Below, one piece after another: positions 30,100 to 38,778 of a stretch of 64,000 nt of DNA. Every line of letters starts with the position of its first letter. The first letter of the stretch is position 1. The translations under genes and the position numbers were made by a program. Location of the stretch: the NCBI RefSeq assembly GCF_900637975.1, contig NZ_LR134477.1, forward strand, positions 3,038,001 through 3,102,000, read 5' to 3'. This stretch comes from Actinomyces viscosus. GTDB taxonomy: Bacteria; Actinomycetota; Actinomycetes; Actinomycetales; Actinomycetaceae. The notes under the pieces were generated by a model. It did no database searches, was not told the DNA's origin, and saw nothing but the letters and a program-made list of their open reading frames with translations.

Positions 30100-30702
30100 A
30101 TGAGCAACGAGCAGCCCACCGGCCCGGGTTCCCGCGCTCGCCGGGCCCTCATCGTCGTCGACGTCCAACCCACCTTCTGCGAGGGCGGAGCCCTGGCCGT
30201 GGCCGGCGGCAACGCCGTTGCCGAGCGGATCGCCGCCCACCTGTCCTCCAGCAGGCAGGACTACGACCTGGTGGTCACCACCCAGGACTGGCACATCGAC
30301 CCCGGTGCGCACTTCTCGCACGAACCCGACTTCATCGACACCTGGCCCGTCCACGGGGTGGCCGGCACGCCCGAGGCCCGGCTGCACCCCGCCCTGGACG
30401 GCCTGAGCGCCGACGCCGCCGTCAAGAAGGGGCAGTACTCCGCCGCCTACTCCGGTTTCGAGGGCGTCGACGACAACGGGCGCACCCTGGCGCAGATCCT
30501 GCGCGCCGCCAGGATCGAGGCCGTCGACGTCGTCGGCCTGGCCGAGTCCCACTGCGTCAAGGACACGGCCCTGGACGCCGCCCGGCAGGGCTACCGGGTA
30601 CGGGTCCTGACCGACCTGACTGAACCGGTCAGCCCCGAGCTGGGGCGTGCCGCACGGGCCGACATGCGCGCCGCCGGCATCGAGCTGGCCCCCTCCCGCT
30701 GA
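30100..30702 (+). CDS. pncA: Nicotinamidase/pyrazinamidase-like isochorismatase-family hydrolase
   Basis: 200 residues from the ATG at 30100. The catalytic triad is visible: D21 in IVVDVQPTF, Lys in AAVKKGQYSA (near 108-109) and Cys in AESHCVKDTA (near 152). The metal-binding set is TQDWHIDPGAHFS. These features are those of nicotinamidases, which convert nicotinamide to nicotinate for NAD salvage. A TATGGT box lies six bases before the start and no ribosome site is seen, suggesting a leaderless start. It follows rsmI by 55 bases. Confidence 0.9.
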   Translation: MSNEQPTGPGSRARRALIVVDVQPTFCEGGALAVAGGNAVAERIAAHLSSSRQDYDLVVTTQDWHIDPGAHFSHEPDFIDTWPVHGVAGTPEARLHPALDGLSADAAVKKGQYSAAYSGFEGVDDNGRTLAQILRAARIEAVDVVGLAESHCVKDTALDAARQGYRVRVLTDLTEPVSPELGRAARADMRAAGIELAPSR

Positions 30703-30800
30703 GGACCGTCGTCACGGGCCGCCTTGCCTCTCAGGTGCGTCCGCGGCGTCCGACAGGCTTTCGCCACCCGACCTGGGATCAACCCGGAGTCATGAGCACA

Positions 30801-30840
30801 CGGGTGCCCTTGCCGAGTCCTTGCTCGGCGAGGGCACCCG
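30801..30840. terminator. Bidirectional-type hairpin between pncA and a convergent gene
   Basis: Arms CGGGTGCCCTTGCCGAG and CTCGGCGAGGGCACCCG around TCCTTG, 17 bp with one G-T wobble, lying between convergent genes. No T-run follows on either strand, so termination efficiency is uncertain. Confidence 0.6.
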
Positions 30841-30868
30841 CGTGGTGTCACCGGGGCGGCTCGGGGCG

Positions 30869-31963
30869 CTACTGCGCCGGCCAACCACCGTTGTACTGGC
30901 CCTGCTGGTTGTACTGGCCCGGCTGCACGGGCTGAGTGAACACCGACGGCTGCTCCGGCTGAGGCTGCTGCTGAGCCGGTTGCTGGCCCGACCAGCCGAA
31001 CTGTGCGGTCGGAGCCGTCTGCGGGTACTGGGGTGATGCTCCCGCTCCAGCCGCCGAGGCGGCGTAGGGGGCCTGCTGGGCCACCGGCTCGGGCTGCTGG
31101 TACTGGGGCTGCTGCGCGTACTGCCCGCCCTGAGCCTGCTGGCCCGCCTGCCAGGCTCCCTGCGTGTAGACGCCCGGGGCCCCGGGCGCAGCCCCGGCCA
31201 TCGGGTCGCCGGCCATCGCGTTGAACGACCCACCTGCCGCAGCCGGTGAGGAGGCCGCTGCTGATGCGGCCAGCTTGGAGCGCCAGGCCATGCCGCCGGC
31301 GCCCATGCCGATACCGATGGCGGCGATGATGATCGAGCCGACGAGCCCGAACAGTGACAGCAAGGTGCTCTTCGCCGACGACGGGGCGACGATCTCCCCC
31401 ACGGAGACCCCCGACGTGTTGTTGCAGTCAACGGTGTAGGAGCCCGACTCCTTGGAGGAGAACGTCGTGAAGAGCTTGCCGCCCTTGACCTTCGTGGACG
31501 ACGAGGTGGACTTCGTGGCGACGTCGTCGCCGTCGGGCGAGGTGACCGAGCAGTCCGGCGCGTCGTCGCCGTCGCTGTAGAAGAGCCCGTAGCTGCTGCC
31601 CTTGTCCAGCTCCACCGTGGCGGCCTGGTCGTCCGGAAGGCTGGTGACGGTGGCGTTGAACTGCCCGCGGGTCACCGCTGAGCCGAACCCGCCGATGACT
31701 GCGAGCAGGACGATGGCGAGGCCGGCCGCCGCCAAGGCCGTCGGGGCCGCGAGGCTCCTCGACGGCGTCGGCTGACTCACGGCCCCCGGGTAGCCCTCCG
31801 CAGGCGCCTGGAAGGGCGCGGCCGATGGGTACTGCGAAGGCTGGCCGCCGGCCGTGGCCGGGTCGTACCCGTTCGCCGGCCAGCCCGCTGAGCTCGCGGA
31901 GTACTGGGAGTACTGGGGGTCGGGCGCGGAGCCGGGGTACGGGGAGCCGGGGTACTGGGACAT
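30869..31963 (-). CDS. Pro/Gln/Tyr-rich two-helix membrane protein, unknown function
   Basis: 364 residues. I do not recognise a named family. Residues 1-70 are rich in Pro, Tyr, Ser and Gln (YPGSPYPGSAPDPQYSQY). A first membrane helix is at about 72-95, an extracellular domain of about 100 residues follows with two Cys (DCSVTSPDG and SYTVDCNNTSG) likely to form a disulfide, and a second helix is at about 195-222. The C-terminal 140 residues are low complexity with repeated Gln-Pro-Tyr-Ala. The extracellular part reads like a small beta-sandwich. Disordered tails on both sides of the membrane suggest interactions with envelope proteins. No gene is close on the same strand. Confidence 0.75.
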   Translation of the reverse strand: MSQYPGSPYPGSAPDPQYSQYSASSAGWPANGYDPATAGGQPSQYPSAAPFQAPAEGYPGAVSQPTPSRSLAAPTALAAAGLAIVLLAVIGGFGSAVTRGQFNATVTSLPDDQAATVELDKGSSYGLFYSDGDDAPDCSVTSPDGDDVATKSTSSSTKVKGGKLFTTFSSKESGSYTVDCNNTSGVSVGEIVAPSSAKSTLLSLFGLVGSIIIAAIGIGMGAGGMAWRSKLAASAAASSPAAAGGSFNAMAGDPMAGAAPGAPGVYTQGAWQAGQQAQGGQYAQQPQYQQPEPVAQQAPYAASAAGAGASPQYPQTAPTAQFGWSGQQPAQQQPQPEQPSVFTQPVQPGQYNQQGQYNGGWPAQ

Positions 31964-32298
31964 AACTGGCCTTCCTGGTCCATCGTGTCCATGTCAGAGG
32001 CGTGCGGGAACACGTCATGATCACGGGCGTCGCCCGGTCATGACAAGACGGCGAGCGACGAGCGGGTGCTGCATGACTCGGGACAGACTACCGGGTGCCG
32101 GCGAGACCTCGCAGGCCGTGGCCGAGTCAGTGGCCGAGTCAGTGGCCGAGTCAGTGGTTGAGCCCGCGGCTGAGCCTGTGGCTGGGGTCTGTGACCGGGA
32201 CGCGGTCCCGCTCGCCCCGGCCGCGGCGCGAGCGGCTGGGTGCCGGCCGATGAGACCGGTGGGGACTGAAGCGGCCGGGAACCGGATAGGCTGACCCC
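31964..32298. other. Intergenic region before metG with a 12-bp tandem repeat
   Basis: 335 bases between divergent genes. It contains three perfect and one degenerate copy of GTGGCCGAGTCA at 32118-32165. A TAGGCT box at 32287-32292 sits six bases before the metG start. No T-box leader or other riboswitch is apparent. Confidence 0.6.
32118..32165 (+). repeat. 12-bp tandem repeat
   Basis: Units of GTGGCCGAGTCA at 32118, 32130 and 32142 are identical; the fourth at 32154 is degenerate (GTGGTTGAGCCC). Confidence 0.85.
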
Positions 32299-34146
32299 AT
32301 GACCCACATCCTGTCCGCAGTCGCCTGGCCGTACGCCAACGGCCCGCGTCACATCGGCCACGTCGCCGGCTTCGGTGTTCCCTCAGACGTCTTCTCGCGC
32401 TACATGCGCATGGCCGGTCACGACGTCCTCATGGTCTCGGGCACCGATGAGCACGGCACCCCGATCCTCGTCGCCGCCGACGAGGAGGGCGTCAGCGCCC
32501 GCGAGCTCGCCGACCGCAACAACCGGCTCATCGTCGAGGACCTCGTGGCCCTGGGCCTGTCCTACGACCTGTTCACCCGCACCACCGCCGGCAACCACTA
32601 CCACGTGGTCCAGGACATGTTCACCACCGTGCGGGACAACGGGTACATGGTCCAGCAGGTGACCCGTTCGGCGATCTCACCCTCCACGGGACGCACCCTG
32701 CCGGACCGCTACATCGAGGGCACCTGCCCGATCTGCGGCACCGAGGGCGCCCGCGGCGACCAGTGCGACACCTGCGGCAACCAGCTCGACCCCACCGACC
32801 TCATCAGCCCGCGCTCGCGGATCAACGGCGAGACCCCCGAGTTCGTGGAGACCACCCACTGGTTCCTGGACCTTCCCGCCCTGGCCGAGGCCCTGGGCGC
32901 CTGGCTCGACGAGCGCGAGGCCTCCGGGACCTGGCGGCCCAACGTCATCAAGTTCTCCCAGAACCTGCTGGGGGACATCCGTCCGCGCGCCATGACCCGC
33001 GACATCGACTGGGGCATCCCGGTGCCCGGCTGGGAGGACCAGCCCACCAAGCGCCTCTACGTCTGGTTCGACGCCGTCATCGGCTACCTGTCGGCCTCCG
33101 TGGAGTGGGCGCGCCGCAGCGGTGACCCCGAGGCGTGGCGCGCCTGGTGGAACGACCCGCAGGCCCTGTCCTACTACTTCATGGGCAAGGACAACATCGT
33201 CTTCCACTCCCAGATCTGGCCCGCCGAGCTCCTGGGCTACAACGGTCAGGGCGACCGCGGCGGTGAGCCCGGCCGCCTGGGCGTGCTCAACCTGCCCACC
33301 GAGGTCGTCTCCAGCGAGTTCCTGACCATGGAGGGCAAGAAGTTCTCCTCCTCCCACGGCATCGTCATCTACGTGCGCGACTTCCTCGAGCGCTACCAGG
33401 CCGACGCCCTGCGCTACTTCATCTGCGCGGCGGGCCCGGAGACCGCGGACGCGGACTTCACCTGGGCGGAGTTCGTGCGGCGCACCAACGGCGAGCTCGT
33501 GGCCGGCTGGGGCAACCTCGTCAACCGCACCGCCTCTATGATCCACAAGCGCTTCGGGCGGATCCCCGAGCCGGGGGAGCTCCAGGACATCGACCGGGCC
33601 CTGCTCGACGCCGTCGAGGCCGGCTTCACCACCGTAGGCGACCTCATCGCCCAGCACCGTCAGAAGGCGGCCTTGGGCGAGGCCATGCGGCTGGTCGGTG
33701 AGGCCAACAAGTACGTGGCCGACACCCAGCCCTTCAAGCTCAAGGGCGAGGACCCCGACACCCAGGCCCGCCTGGCCACCATCCTGCACACGCTGGCCCA
33801 GGTCGTCGCCGACCTCAACCTCATGCTCTCCCCCTTCCTGCCGCACGCCGCCAACGACGTCGACCGGGTCCTGGGCGGCAGCGGCGAGATCGCCCCGATG
33901 CCCCGCATCGAGGAGGTCGACGAGCTCGACCCCGAGCGCCTGCCCGAGGCCTTCGACGGCCGCACCGGCTACCCCATCATCACCGGCGACTACGAGGGCG
34001 CCCCCACCTGGGAGCGCCACCCGGTCGTCGTCGGAACGCCCGTGGCCAAGCCGACCCCGGTGTTCACCAAGCTGGACGAGTCGATCGTCGAGGCCGAGCT
34101 GGCCCGCTACGCCGACTCCGTGCCCGACGACGTCACCGGCGCCTGA
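32299..34146 (+). CDS. metG: Methionyl-tRNA synthetase
   Basis: 615 residues. It charges tRNA-Met with methionine. HIGH is exact at 18-21. A zinc knuckle CPIC (C143, C146) with CDTC about 10 residues later marks the MetG1-type connective domain. The KMSKS equivalent is KKFSSS near residue 347. The anticodon-binding helical domain fills the C-terminal third, and there is no C-terminal tRNA-binding EMAP-like domain. The start lacks a Shine-Dalgarno sequence; a -10-like TAGGCT ends six bases upstream, so the message is probably leaderless. Order metG-tatD-rpf-rsmA-ispE is conserved in Actinobacteria. Confidence 0.96.
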   Translation: MTHILSAVAWPYANGPRHIGHVAGFGVPSDVFSRYMRMAGHDVLMVSGTDEHGTPILVAADEEGVSARELADRNNRLIVEDLVALGLSYDLFTRTTAGNHYHVVQDMFTTVRDNGYMVQQVTRSAISPSTGRTLPDRYIEGTCPICGTEGARGDQCDTCGNQLDPTDLISPRSRINGETPEFVETTHWFLDLPALAEALGAWLDEREASGTWRPNVIKFSQNLLGDIRPRAMTRDIDWGIPVPGWEDQPTKRLYVWFDAVIGYLSASVEWARRSGDPEAWRAWWNDPQALSYYFMGKDNIVFHSQIWPAELLGYNGQGDRGGEPGRLGVLNLPTEVVSSEFLTMEGKKFSSSHGIVIYVRDFLERYQADALRYFICAAGPETADADFTWAEFVRRTNGELVAGWGNLVNRTASMIHKRFGRIPEPGELQDIDRALLDAVEAGFTTVGDLIAQHRQKAALGEAMRLVGEANKYVADTQPFKLKGEDPDTQARLATILHTLAQVVADLNLMLSPFLPHAANDVDRVLGGSGEIAPMPRIEEVDELDPERLPEAFDGRTGYPIITGDYEGAPTWERHPVVVGTPVAKPTPVFTKLDESIVEAELARYADSVPDDVTGA

Positions 34147-34150
34147 ACCC

Positions 34151-34190
34151 GCATGAGTCTGCATGAGCCTGCATGAGTCCGTATGAGCTC
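34151..34190 (+). repeat. Four 10-bp repeats carrying ATGAG at the tatD start
   Basis: Units GCATGAGTCT, GCATGAGCCT, GCATGAGTCC and GTATGAGCTC lie head to tail from 34151. Each holds an ATG; the fourth ATG (34183) starts tatD. The first three open frames of only 6-7 codons that close before or just inside tatD. Confidence 0.85.
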
Positions 34191-35109
34191 TAGGAAGCGC
34201 GACCGCTCCTGGCCGCCGGCAGACGCCGTCGCGCCGCTGGCGGCCCCGGTCACCGACAACCACACGCACCTGCCGGTCGCCGCGGACGCCGGCGGCCCCG
34301 GTTCCGAGGCGCCGCTGAGCGCCGCCGAGCTGGTCGAGCGCGCCGCCGCCGTCGGCGTCACCCACGTGGTGACCTCCGCCTGCGAGGTCACCACCTGGCA
34401 GGAGAGCCTGTCCCTGGCCCGGCAGCTGCCGGGCGTGCGCGTAGCCCTGGCCGTGCACCCCAATGAGGCCGTCCTCCACGCCGGAGTGCGCGAGAGCGGC
34501 CCCGACGGGCTCGAGCCCCGCGCGCAGGCGCACCACCGCGAGCCGCTCGACTCCGTCATGGCTCGGCTGGAGGAGACGCTCAGGGCGAACGCCGATGTCG
34601 TCGTCGCCGTCGGGGAGAGCGGACTGGATTTCTTCCGCACCGGTGAAAAGGGGGCCGCCGTCCAGCGCGAGGCCTTGAGGGCCCACATCGCCCTGGCCAA
34701 GGAGCTCGACCTGCCGCTGCAGATCCACGACCGCGACGCGCACGCCGCCTGCGTGGAGGTGCTGGAGGCCGACGGCGCCCCTGAGCGCACCGTCTTCCAC
34801 TGCTTCTCCGGCGGGCCGGAGCTGGCCGCCGCCTGCGCCGAGCGCGGCTGGTACGCCTCGATCGCGGGTCCGATCACCTACCCGGCCAACGGCCCCTTGC
34901 GGGAGGCGGTCGCCGTCCTGCCCGACGAGCTCCTCCTGGTGGAGACCGACGCGCCCTACCTTCCTCCCCGGCGCTGGCGCGGACGGCCCAACGCCTCCTA
35001 CCTCCTGGGCGACACAGTCCGTTTCCTGGCCGAGCAGCGAGGACTGGACGAGGAGCGGCTCTGCCGGCGCCTGCAGGCCACCACCGAGGCGGTCTACGGA
35101 CGCTGGTGA
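34183..35109 (+). CDS. tatD: TatD-family metal-dependent DNase
   Basis: 308 residues, TIM-barrel amidohydrolase fold. Metal ligands and catalytic residues are seen in order: DNHTHL near 25, VGESGLDFF near 145 (Glu), QIHDRDAH near 183, VFHCFSGGPE near 204 and LLVETDAPYLPP near 250 (Asp). TatD proteins are 3'-5' exonucleases or DNases linked to DNA repair and quality control. The chosen ATG is the last of four in the repeat array; no clear Shine-Dalgarno sequence precedes it, and translation may depend on re-initiation from metG, whose stop is only 37 bases away. Confidence 0.93.
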   Translation: MSSRKRDRSWPPADAVAPLAAPVTDNHTHLPVAADAGGPGSEAPLSAAELVERAAAVGVTHVVTSACEVTTWQESLSLARQLPGVRVALAVHPNEAVLHAGVRESGPDGLEPRAQAHHREPLDSVMARLEETLRANADVVVAVGESGLDFFRTGEKGAAVQREALRAHIALAKELDLPLQIHDRDAHAACVEVLEADGAPERTVFHCFSGGPELAAACAERGWYASIAGPITYPANGPLREAVAVLPDELLLVETDAPYLPPRRWRGRPNASYLLGDTVRFLAEQRGLDEERLCRRLQATTEAVYGRW

Positions 35110-35453
35110 TCGCCGTCGGCGGGGCGGGGGTAGAGCTGCGTGACGCTGCCCGGGGCTGCTGAGCGGGACCAGGCGCCGAGAGCCGATCCCTGACGTCCTG
35201 CGGGGTGCGACCTGCGTGAGCAGGCTCCTGGGAAAGAGGGTGCGGACGGTGCGTGGGGACCGGATTTGTCCGGACGAGCCGTTCCCAGGTTGCCACCATT
35301 CTTCCAGGGTCGTCTCAGGTGGGGGACAGTGCGGAATCAGGGCGCCTTCGCACGGTTCGGTCACAAGCCACCGGGGTGTGAGCAGGTGCATTGGCACGCC
35401 CCTGGGTCATCGGTTACGGTGACATGCAGTTGTCAAACGAAGGAAGTTCTATC
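35110..35453 (+). other. Intergenic region before the first G5-domain hydrolase
   Basis: 344 bases with a promoter near the right end (35391-35420) and probably a structured leader before it. Related rpf genes are often controlled by a c-di-AMP riboswitch, but I could not recognise its conserved segments here. Confidence 0.5.
35391..35420 (+). promoter_or_regulatory. Promoter of the SLT/APF-type hydrolase gene
   Basis: TTGGCA at 35391-35396 and TACGGT at 35415-35420, spacer 18 bases. GGTTACGGTGAC across the -10 resembles an MtrA-type half-site pair, which would fit known MtrA control of cell-wall hydrolases, but this is tentative. Confidence 0.45.
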
Positions 35454-36449
35454 GTGGGTCGTCACTCCCAGACCAGCTCCCTGAGTACTACACTCTCCGG
35501 CCTCGGCTCCATGGCCTCCAAGAAGCGGACCGCCTCCGGCGTCCACGGCCGCCGCCGCGCCGAGGGCCCTGCCAAGACCGCCCTGACCCCCATGCTCTTC
35601 AAGGCAGGGGGTGCCGCAGCCGCCTTCTCCCTGGCCGTCTCCGGTGCCGCCTACGCGGCCATCTCCGCGAACGATGACGAGGGACGCTCCTCCTCGGGCG
35701 GCTCCTTCGGTCTGATCGGCGGTGAGTCTGACGGGCAGGCGAAGGCCACCGAGACTCCCGGCACCGGCAAGGTCGCCAGCGCGGAGATCTCCACCACCAC
35801 CGTCGACGAGCCTCAGATTCACGGCACGGTGCAGAAGGAGAGCGACGCTCTGCCCGCCGGGCAGACCCAGGTCGAGACCCCCGGCGTCGACGGGATGGTG
35901 CGCACCACCTACGAGGTCACCACCCAGGACGGCAAGGAGGTCTCCCGCACCCCGATCGCGCAGGCTGTCGTCACCGAGAAGGTGGACGAGGTCGTCCTCG
36001 TGGGCACCGGTGCGCAGCAGGCCCAGCAGGAGGCCGCGGCCGCTCAGGCCGCCGCCGAGGCTCAGGCCCAGGCCTCCCAGGGCGGCAACGATGGCTCCGC
36101 CGCCAGCACGCCCGCCCCGGCCGCCGACCCCGGCGCGGGGACCGACCCCGAGAGCGCCAAGGCCATCGCCCGGTCCATGATGAGCGGCTACGGCTGGGAC
36201 GACTCGCAGTTCTCCTGCCTGGAGAGCCTGTGGACCCGCGAGTCCAGCTGGAACTACCAGGCCGAGAACGCCTCCTCAGGCGCCTACGGCATCCCCCAGG
36301 CGCTTCCCGGCACCAAGATGAGCGAGGTCGCCGACGACTGGGCGACCAACCCCACCACCCAGATCACCTGGGGTCTGGGCTACATCTCCGGCCGCTACGG
36401 CAGCCCCTGCTCGGCCTGGGCCCACTCCGAGTCCGTCGGCTGGTACTGA
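35454..36449 (+). CDS. G5-domain membrane-anchored transglycosylase-like protein (SLT/APF C-terminal domain)
   Basis: 331 residues from GTG at 35454, chosen for AAGGAAG seven bases before it. A basic N-terminal tail of about 45 residues is followed by one membrane helix (about 50-68). A G5 domain lies at about 100-185 (ETPGVDGMVRTTYEVTTQDG, then VDEVVLVGTG). An Ala/Gln linker leads to a C-terminal domain from about 250 with ESLWTRESSWNYQAENASSG and GAYGIPQALPG, ending in WGLGYISGRYGSP. That is the lysozyme-like domain of aggregation-promoting factors, with Glu in RESSWN as the likely catalytic acid. It should cleave or remodel peptidoglycan outside the membrane. Its anchor and G5 domain closely match the next gene, showing a tandem duplication with a different catalytic end. 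Confidence 0.85.
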   Translation: MGRHSQTSSLSTTLSGLGSMASKKRTASGVHGRRRAEGPAKTALTPMLFKAGGAAAAFSLAVSGAAYAAISANDDEGRSSSGGSFGLIGGESDGQAKATETPGTGKVASAEISTTTVDEPQIHGTVQKESDALPAGQTQVETPGVDGMVRTTYEVTTQDGKEVSRTPIAQAVVTEKVDEVVLVGTGAQQAQQEAAAAQAAAEAQAQASQGGNDGSAASTPAPAADPGAGTDPESAKAIARSMMSGYGWDDSQFSCLESLWTRESSWNYQAENASSGAYGIPQALPGTKMSEVADDWATNPTTQITWGLGYISGRYGSPCSAWAHSESVGWY

Positions 36450-36582
36450 GCCTCGGGCCCGCCGGCCCGTCACGGTCGGCATGTGCCCGCCAGGTCCGCG
36501 ACGGCGCCCGTACCCTCAGGGGGCGGGCGCCGTCGCGCACGCAGAGGACGAGAGGCGCCTCACATTGAAGTGAGATGGCTTA

Positions 36583-36612
36583 TTGTCAGGACCTTCGTCA
36601 TTCCACTACCGT
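36583..36612 (+). promoter_or_regulatory. Promoter of the Rpf gene
   Basis: TTGTCA at 36583-36588 and TACCGT at 36607-36612, spacer 18 bases, spaced like the promoter of the preceding paralogue. Confidence 0.45.
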
Positions 36613-36645
36613 GGCACCCGCCGTCGATCGGAAGGACGTCTCCCC

Positions 36646-37512
36646 GTGACTCCCACCACCCATCGCCACGCCCTGCCCGAGGACCCGGAAGCACCGGTCT
36701 CGCAGGAGGTGACCGAGGACCGCAGAAGCACGCGCGCCATGGCGCTGCGCGCTGGCCTGGCGGCGCTGGCCCTGGCGGTCGCCGTCTCCGGCGGTGCCTA
36801 CGCCGCCGTGCGCGTCGGTGAGCACGGTCGGGCGGCCGACGCCGACGCGGCGAGCCAGCGCATCGACGCCCTGGGTGCGGAAGGGAGTCGTAGCGGGGTC
36901 TCGGTCGCGCCGAGTACCTCGACGCTCACCACCGAGACGGTCGACACCACTGACGCCCACGGCTCCACCCAGCAGGAGAGCAGCGACCTGCCCCAGGGGG
37001 AGACCAAGGTGGCCACCCCGGGGGTCGACGGCGTCGTGCGCACCACCTACGAGGTCACCACCGTTGACGGCAAGGAGGTCTCCCGCACCCCGATCGCGCA
37101 GGTCGTCGTCACCCAGAAGGTGGACGAGGTCGTCCTCGTGGGCACCGGCGCCAAGAAGCAGGAGCAGTCCCAGCCCCAGGCGCAGGCGCCCGCCACCTCG
37201 ACGCCGTCGGAGTCCTCCGGCGACTCCGGCGGTTCCGCATCCGGCAGTAGCAACGGCACCCAGAGCGAGGTCGGCGACGACGTCTGGGCCAAGCTTGCCC
37301 AGTGCGAGTCCGGCGGCAACCCGCGTACCAACACCGGCAACGGCTTCTACGGCATGTACCAGTTCACCCTGGAGACCTGGCAGTCCCTGGGCGGAACCGG
37401 CTACCCCCACGAGGCCGACGCCGCCACCCAGACCGAGATGGCCAAGAAGCTCCAGGCGAAGGCCGGCTGGGGGCAGTGGCCCGGCTGCTCCGACAAGCTC
37501 GGCCTGGGCTGA
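36646..37512 (+). CDS. Resuscitation-promoting factor (RpfB-like)
   Basis: 288 residues from GTG at 36646; GGAAGGA is nine bases upstream. One membrane helix at about 31-55 anchors it. A G5 domain lies at about 95-170 (ATPGVDGVVRTTYEVTTVDG). The Rpf domain covers about 212-285: VWAKLAQCESGGNPRTN with the catalytic Glu in CESGGN, GFYGMYQFTLETW and GWGQWPGCSDKLGL. Rpf proteins cleave the glycan of peptidoglycan and promote regrowth from dormancy. RpfB normally also has DUF348 repeats, which are absent, so this is a shortened form. It directly precedes rsmA-ispE, as rpfB does in mycobacteria. Confidence 0.92.
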   Translation: MTPTTHRHALPEDPEAPVSQEVTEDRRSTRAMALRAGLAALALAVAVSGGAYAAVRVGEHGRAADADAASQRIDALGAEGSRSGVSVAPSTSTLTTETVDTTDAHGSTQQESSDLPQGETKVATPGVDGVVRTTYEVTTVDGKEVSRTPIAQVVVTQKVDEVVLVGTGAKKQEQSQPQAQAPATSTPSESSGDSGGSASGSSNGTQSEVGDDVWAKLAQCESGGNPRTNTGNGFYGMYQFTLETWQSLGGTGYPHEADAATQTEMAKKLQAKAGWGQWPGCSDKLGLG

Positions 37513-37646
37513 GCCGCCCGGAGGCCCCGGGCGGCAGCTTCGAGGTGAGGCCGCGGCTGCGCATGAGCGGAACCCGCCAGTCGCGCGCGGGCCCTCAGCC
37601 CGATCAGCCATCAGAGAGCATGCGGAGTGTTCCCAGATATCTCACA

Positions 37647-37674
37647 GTGACAACGGGTGGACGCCGGTTACTGT
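37647..37674 (+). promoter_or_regulatory. Promoter of rsmA
   Basis: GTGACA at 37647-37652 and TACTGT at 37669-37674, spacer 16 bases. Transcription would start about 7 bases later, at the ATG itself. Confidence 0.45.
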
Positions 37675-37680
37675 GTCCCC

Positions 37681-38778
37681 ATGACGTCGCCGGTACCCGA
37701 TTCGCAGGTGCCCCCGGCAGGAGCCGCCCGCTCGGACGAGCGCGGCCCTGCAGGAGCCCGCGAGGCCACCGCTGAGGCCTCACCCGACCCCGCCTGTGAC
37801 CTCCAGCAGGAGGATCCTCACGAGTCTCGGGAGCTCGCCGCCTCGCCGGGCTCACGGGCCGCCGGACTCCTGGGCCCCACCGAGGTCCGGGGACTGTCCC
37901 AGGCGCTGGGCATCCGCCCCACCAAGACCCTGGGGCAGAACTTCGTCCACGACGCCGGCACCGTGCGCCGCATCGTCACGAGCGCGGGCGTGCGCCCCGG
38001 TGACACGGTCCTGGAGATCGGTCCGGGCCTGGGATCCCTGACCCTGGCCCTCCTGGAGACCGGGGCGCGAGTCATCGCCGTCGAGATCGACCCCGTCCTG
38101 GCCCGGGCGCTGCCCGTCACCGTCGCCGACCGCATGCCCGCGGCCACCGACCGCCTCAGCGTCATCGCGGCCGACGCACTGAGCATCACCGGCCCCGGGT
38201 CCCTGGGACAGGCCGAGGCGCAGCCGCCCACCCGCCTCGTGGCCAACCTGCCTTACAACGTGGCCGTCCCGGTCCTGCTCACCGTCCTGGAGGCCCTGCC
38301 CAGCCTGGAGACCATCACCGTCATGGTCCAGGCCGAGGTCGCCGACCGCCTCGCCGCCCAGCCCGGCTCGCGCACCTACGGCGTCCCCAGCGTCAAGGCC
38401 GCCTGGTACGCCGCCGCCCGCCGCACCCTGACCATCTCCCGGCACGTCTTCTGGCCCGTCCCCAACGTCGACTCCGCCCTCGTCGAGCTCGTCCGCCGCC
38501 GGCCCCCGGTCACGCGAGCCACTCGGGAGCAGGTCTTCGCCGTCGTCGACGCCGCCTTCGCCCAGCGGCGCAAGACCCTGCGCCGGGCCCTGGCCAGGCT
38601 CGCCGGAGGGGCCGAAGCCGCCGAGGCCGCCCTGCGCGCCGCCGGCATCGACCCGGCGCGGCGCGGCGAGACCCTCGACATCACCGCCTTCGCCGCCCTG
38701 GCCGAGGCGCTGCACCCCATCGACGCCGATGAGACCGCCGCGCCAACGCCTCCCGCCACCTCACAGGAGCAGTCATGA
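37681..38778 (+). CDS. rsmA: 16S rRNA (adenine-1518/1519-N6)-dimethyltransferase
   Basis: 365 residues. About 60 variable residues precede the conserved start of Ksg[21 protein letters not shown]. The core has [17 protein letters not shown], then the SAM motif [17 protein letters not shown] (about 100-116) and the catalytic NLPYNV near 185, the NLPY signature of adenine dimethylases. The C-terminal region has [20 protein letters not shown]. It dimethylates two adenines near the 3' end of 16S rRNA. The ATG at 37681 has no ribosome site and lies 6 bases after a -10-like TACTGT. Its stop overlaps the ispE start (ATGA). Confidence 0.94.
   Translation: MTSPVPDSQVPPAGAARSDERGPAGAREATAEASPDPACDLQQEDPHESRELAASPGSRAAGLLGPTEVRGLSQALGIRPTKTLGQNFVHDAGTVRRIVTSAGVRPGDTVLEIGPGLGSLTLALLETGARVIAVEIDPVLARALPVTVADRMPAATDRLSVIAADALSITGPGSLGQAEAQPPTRLVANLPYNVAVPVLLTVLEALPSLETITVMVQAEVADRLAAQPGSRTYGVPSVKAAWYAAARRTLTISRHVFWPVPNVDSALVELVRRRPPVTRATREQVFAVVDAAFAQRRKTLRRALARLAGGAEAAEAALRAAGIDPARRGETLDITAFAALAEALHPIDADETAAPTPPATSQEQS

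Noticed and set aside
31964..32298. T-box or other leader for metG
   Set aside because: No T-box sequence or leader terminator was seen, and the -10-like box sits directly before the ATG.
35110..35453. c-di-AMP (ydaO) riboswitch before the hydrolase gene
   Set aside because: It was expected from related rpf genes, but its conserved segments were not recognisable by eye. A covariance-model search would be decisive.
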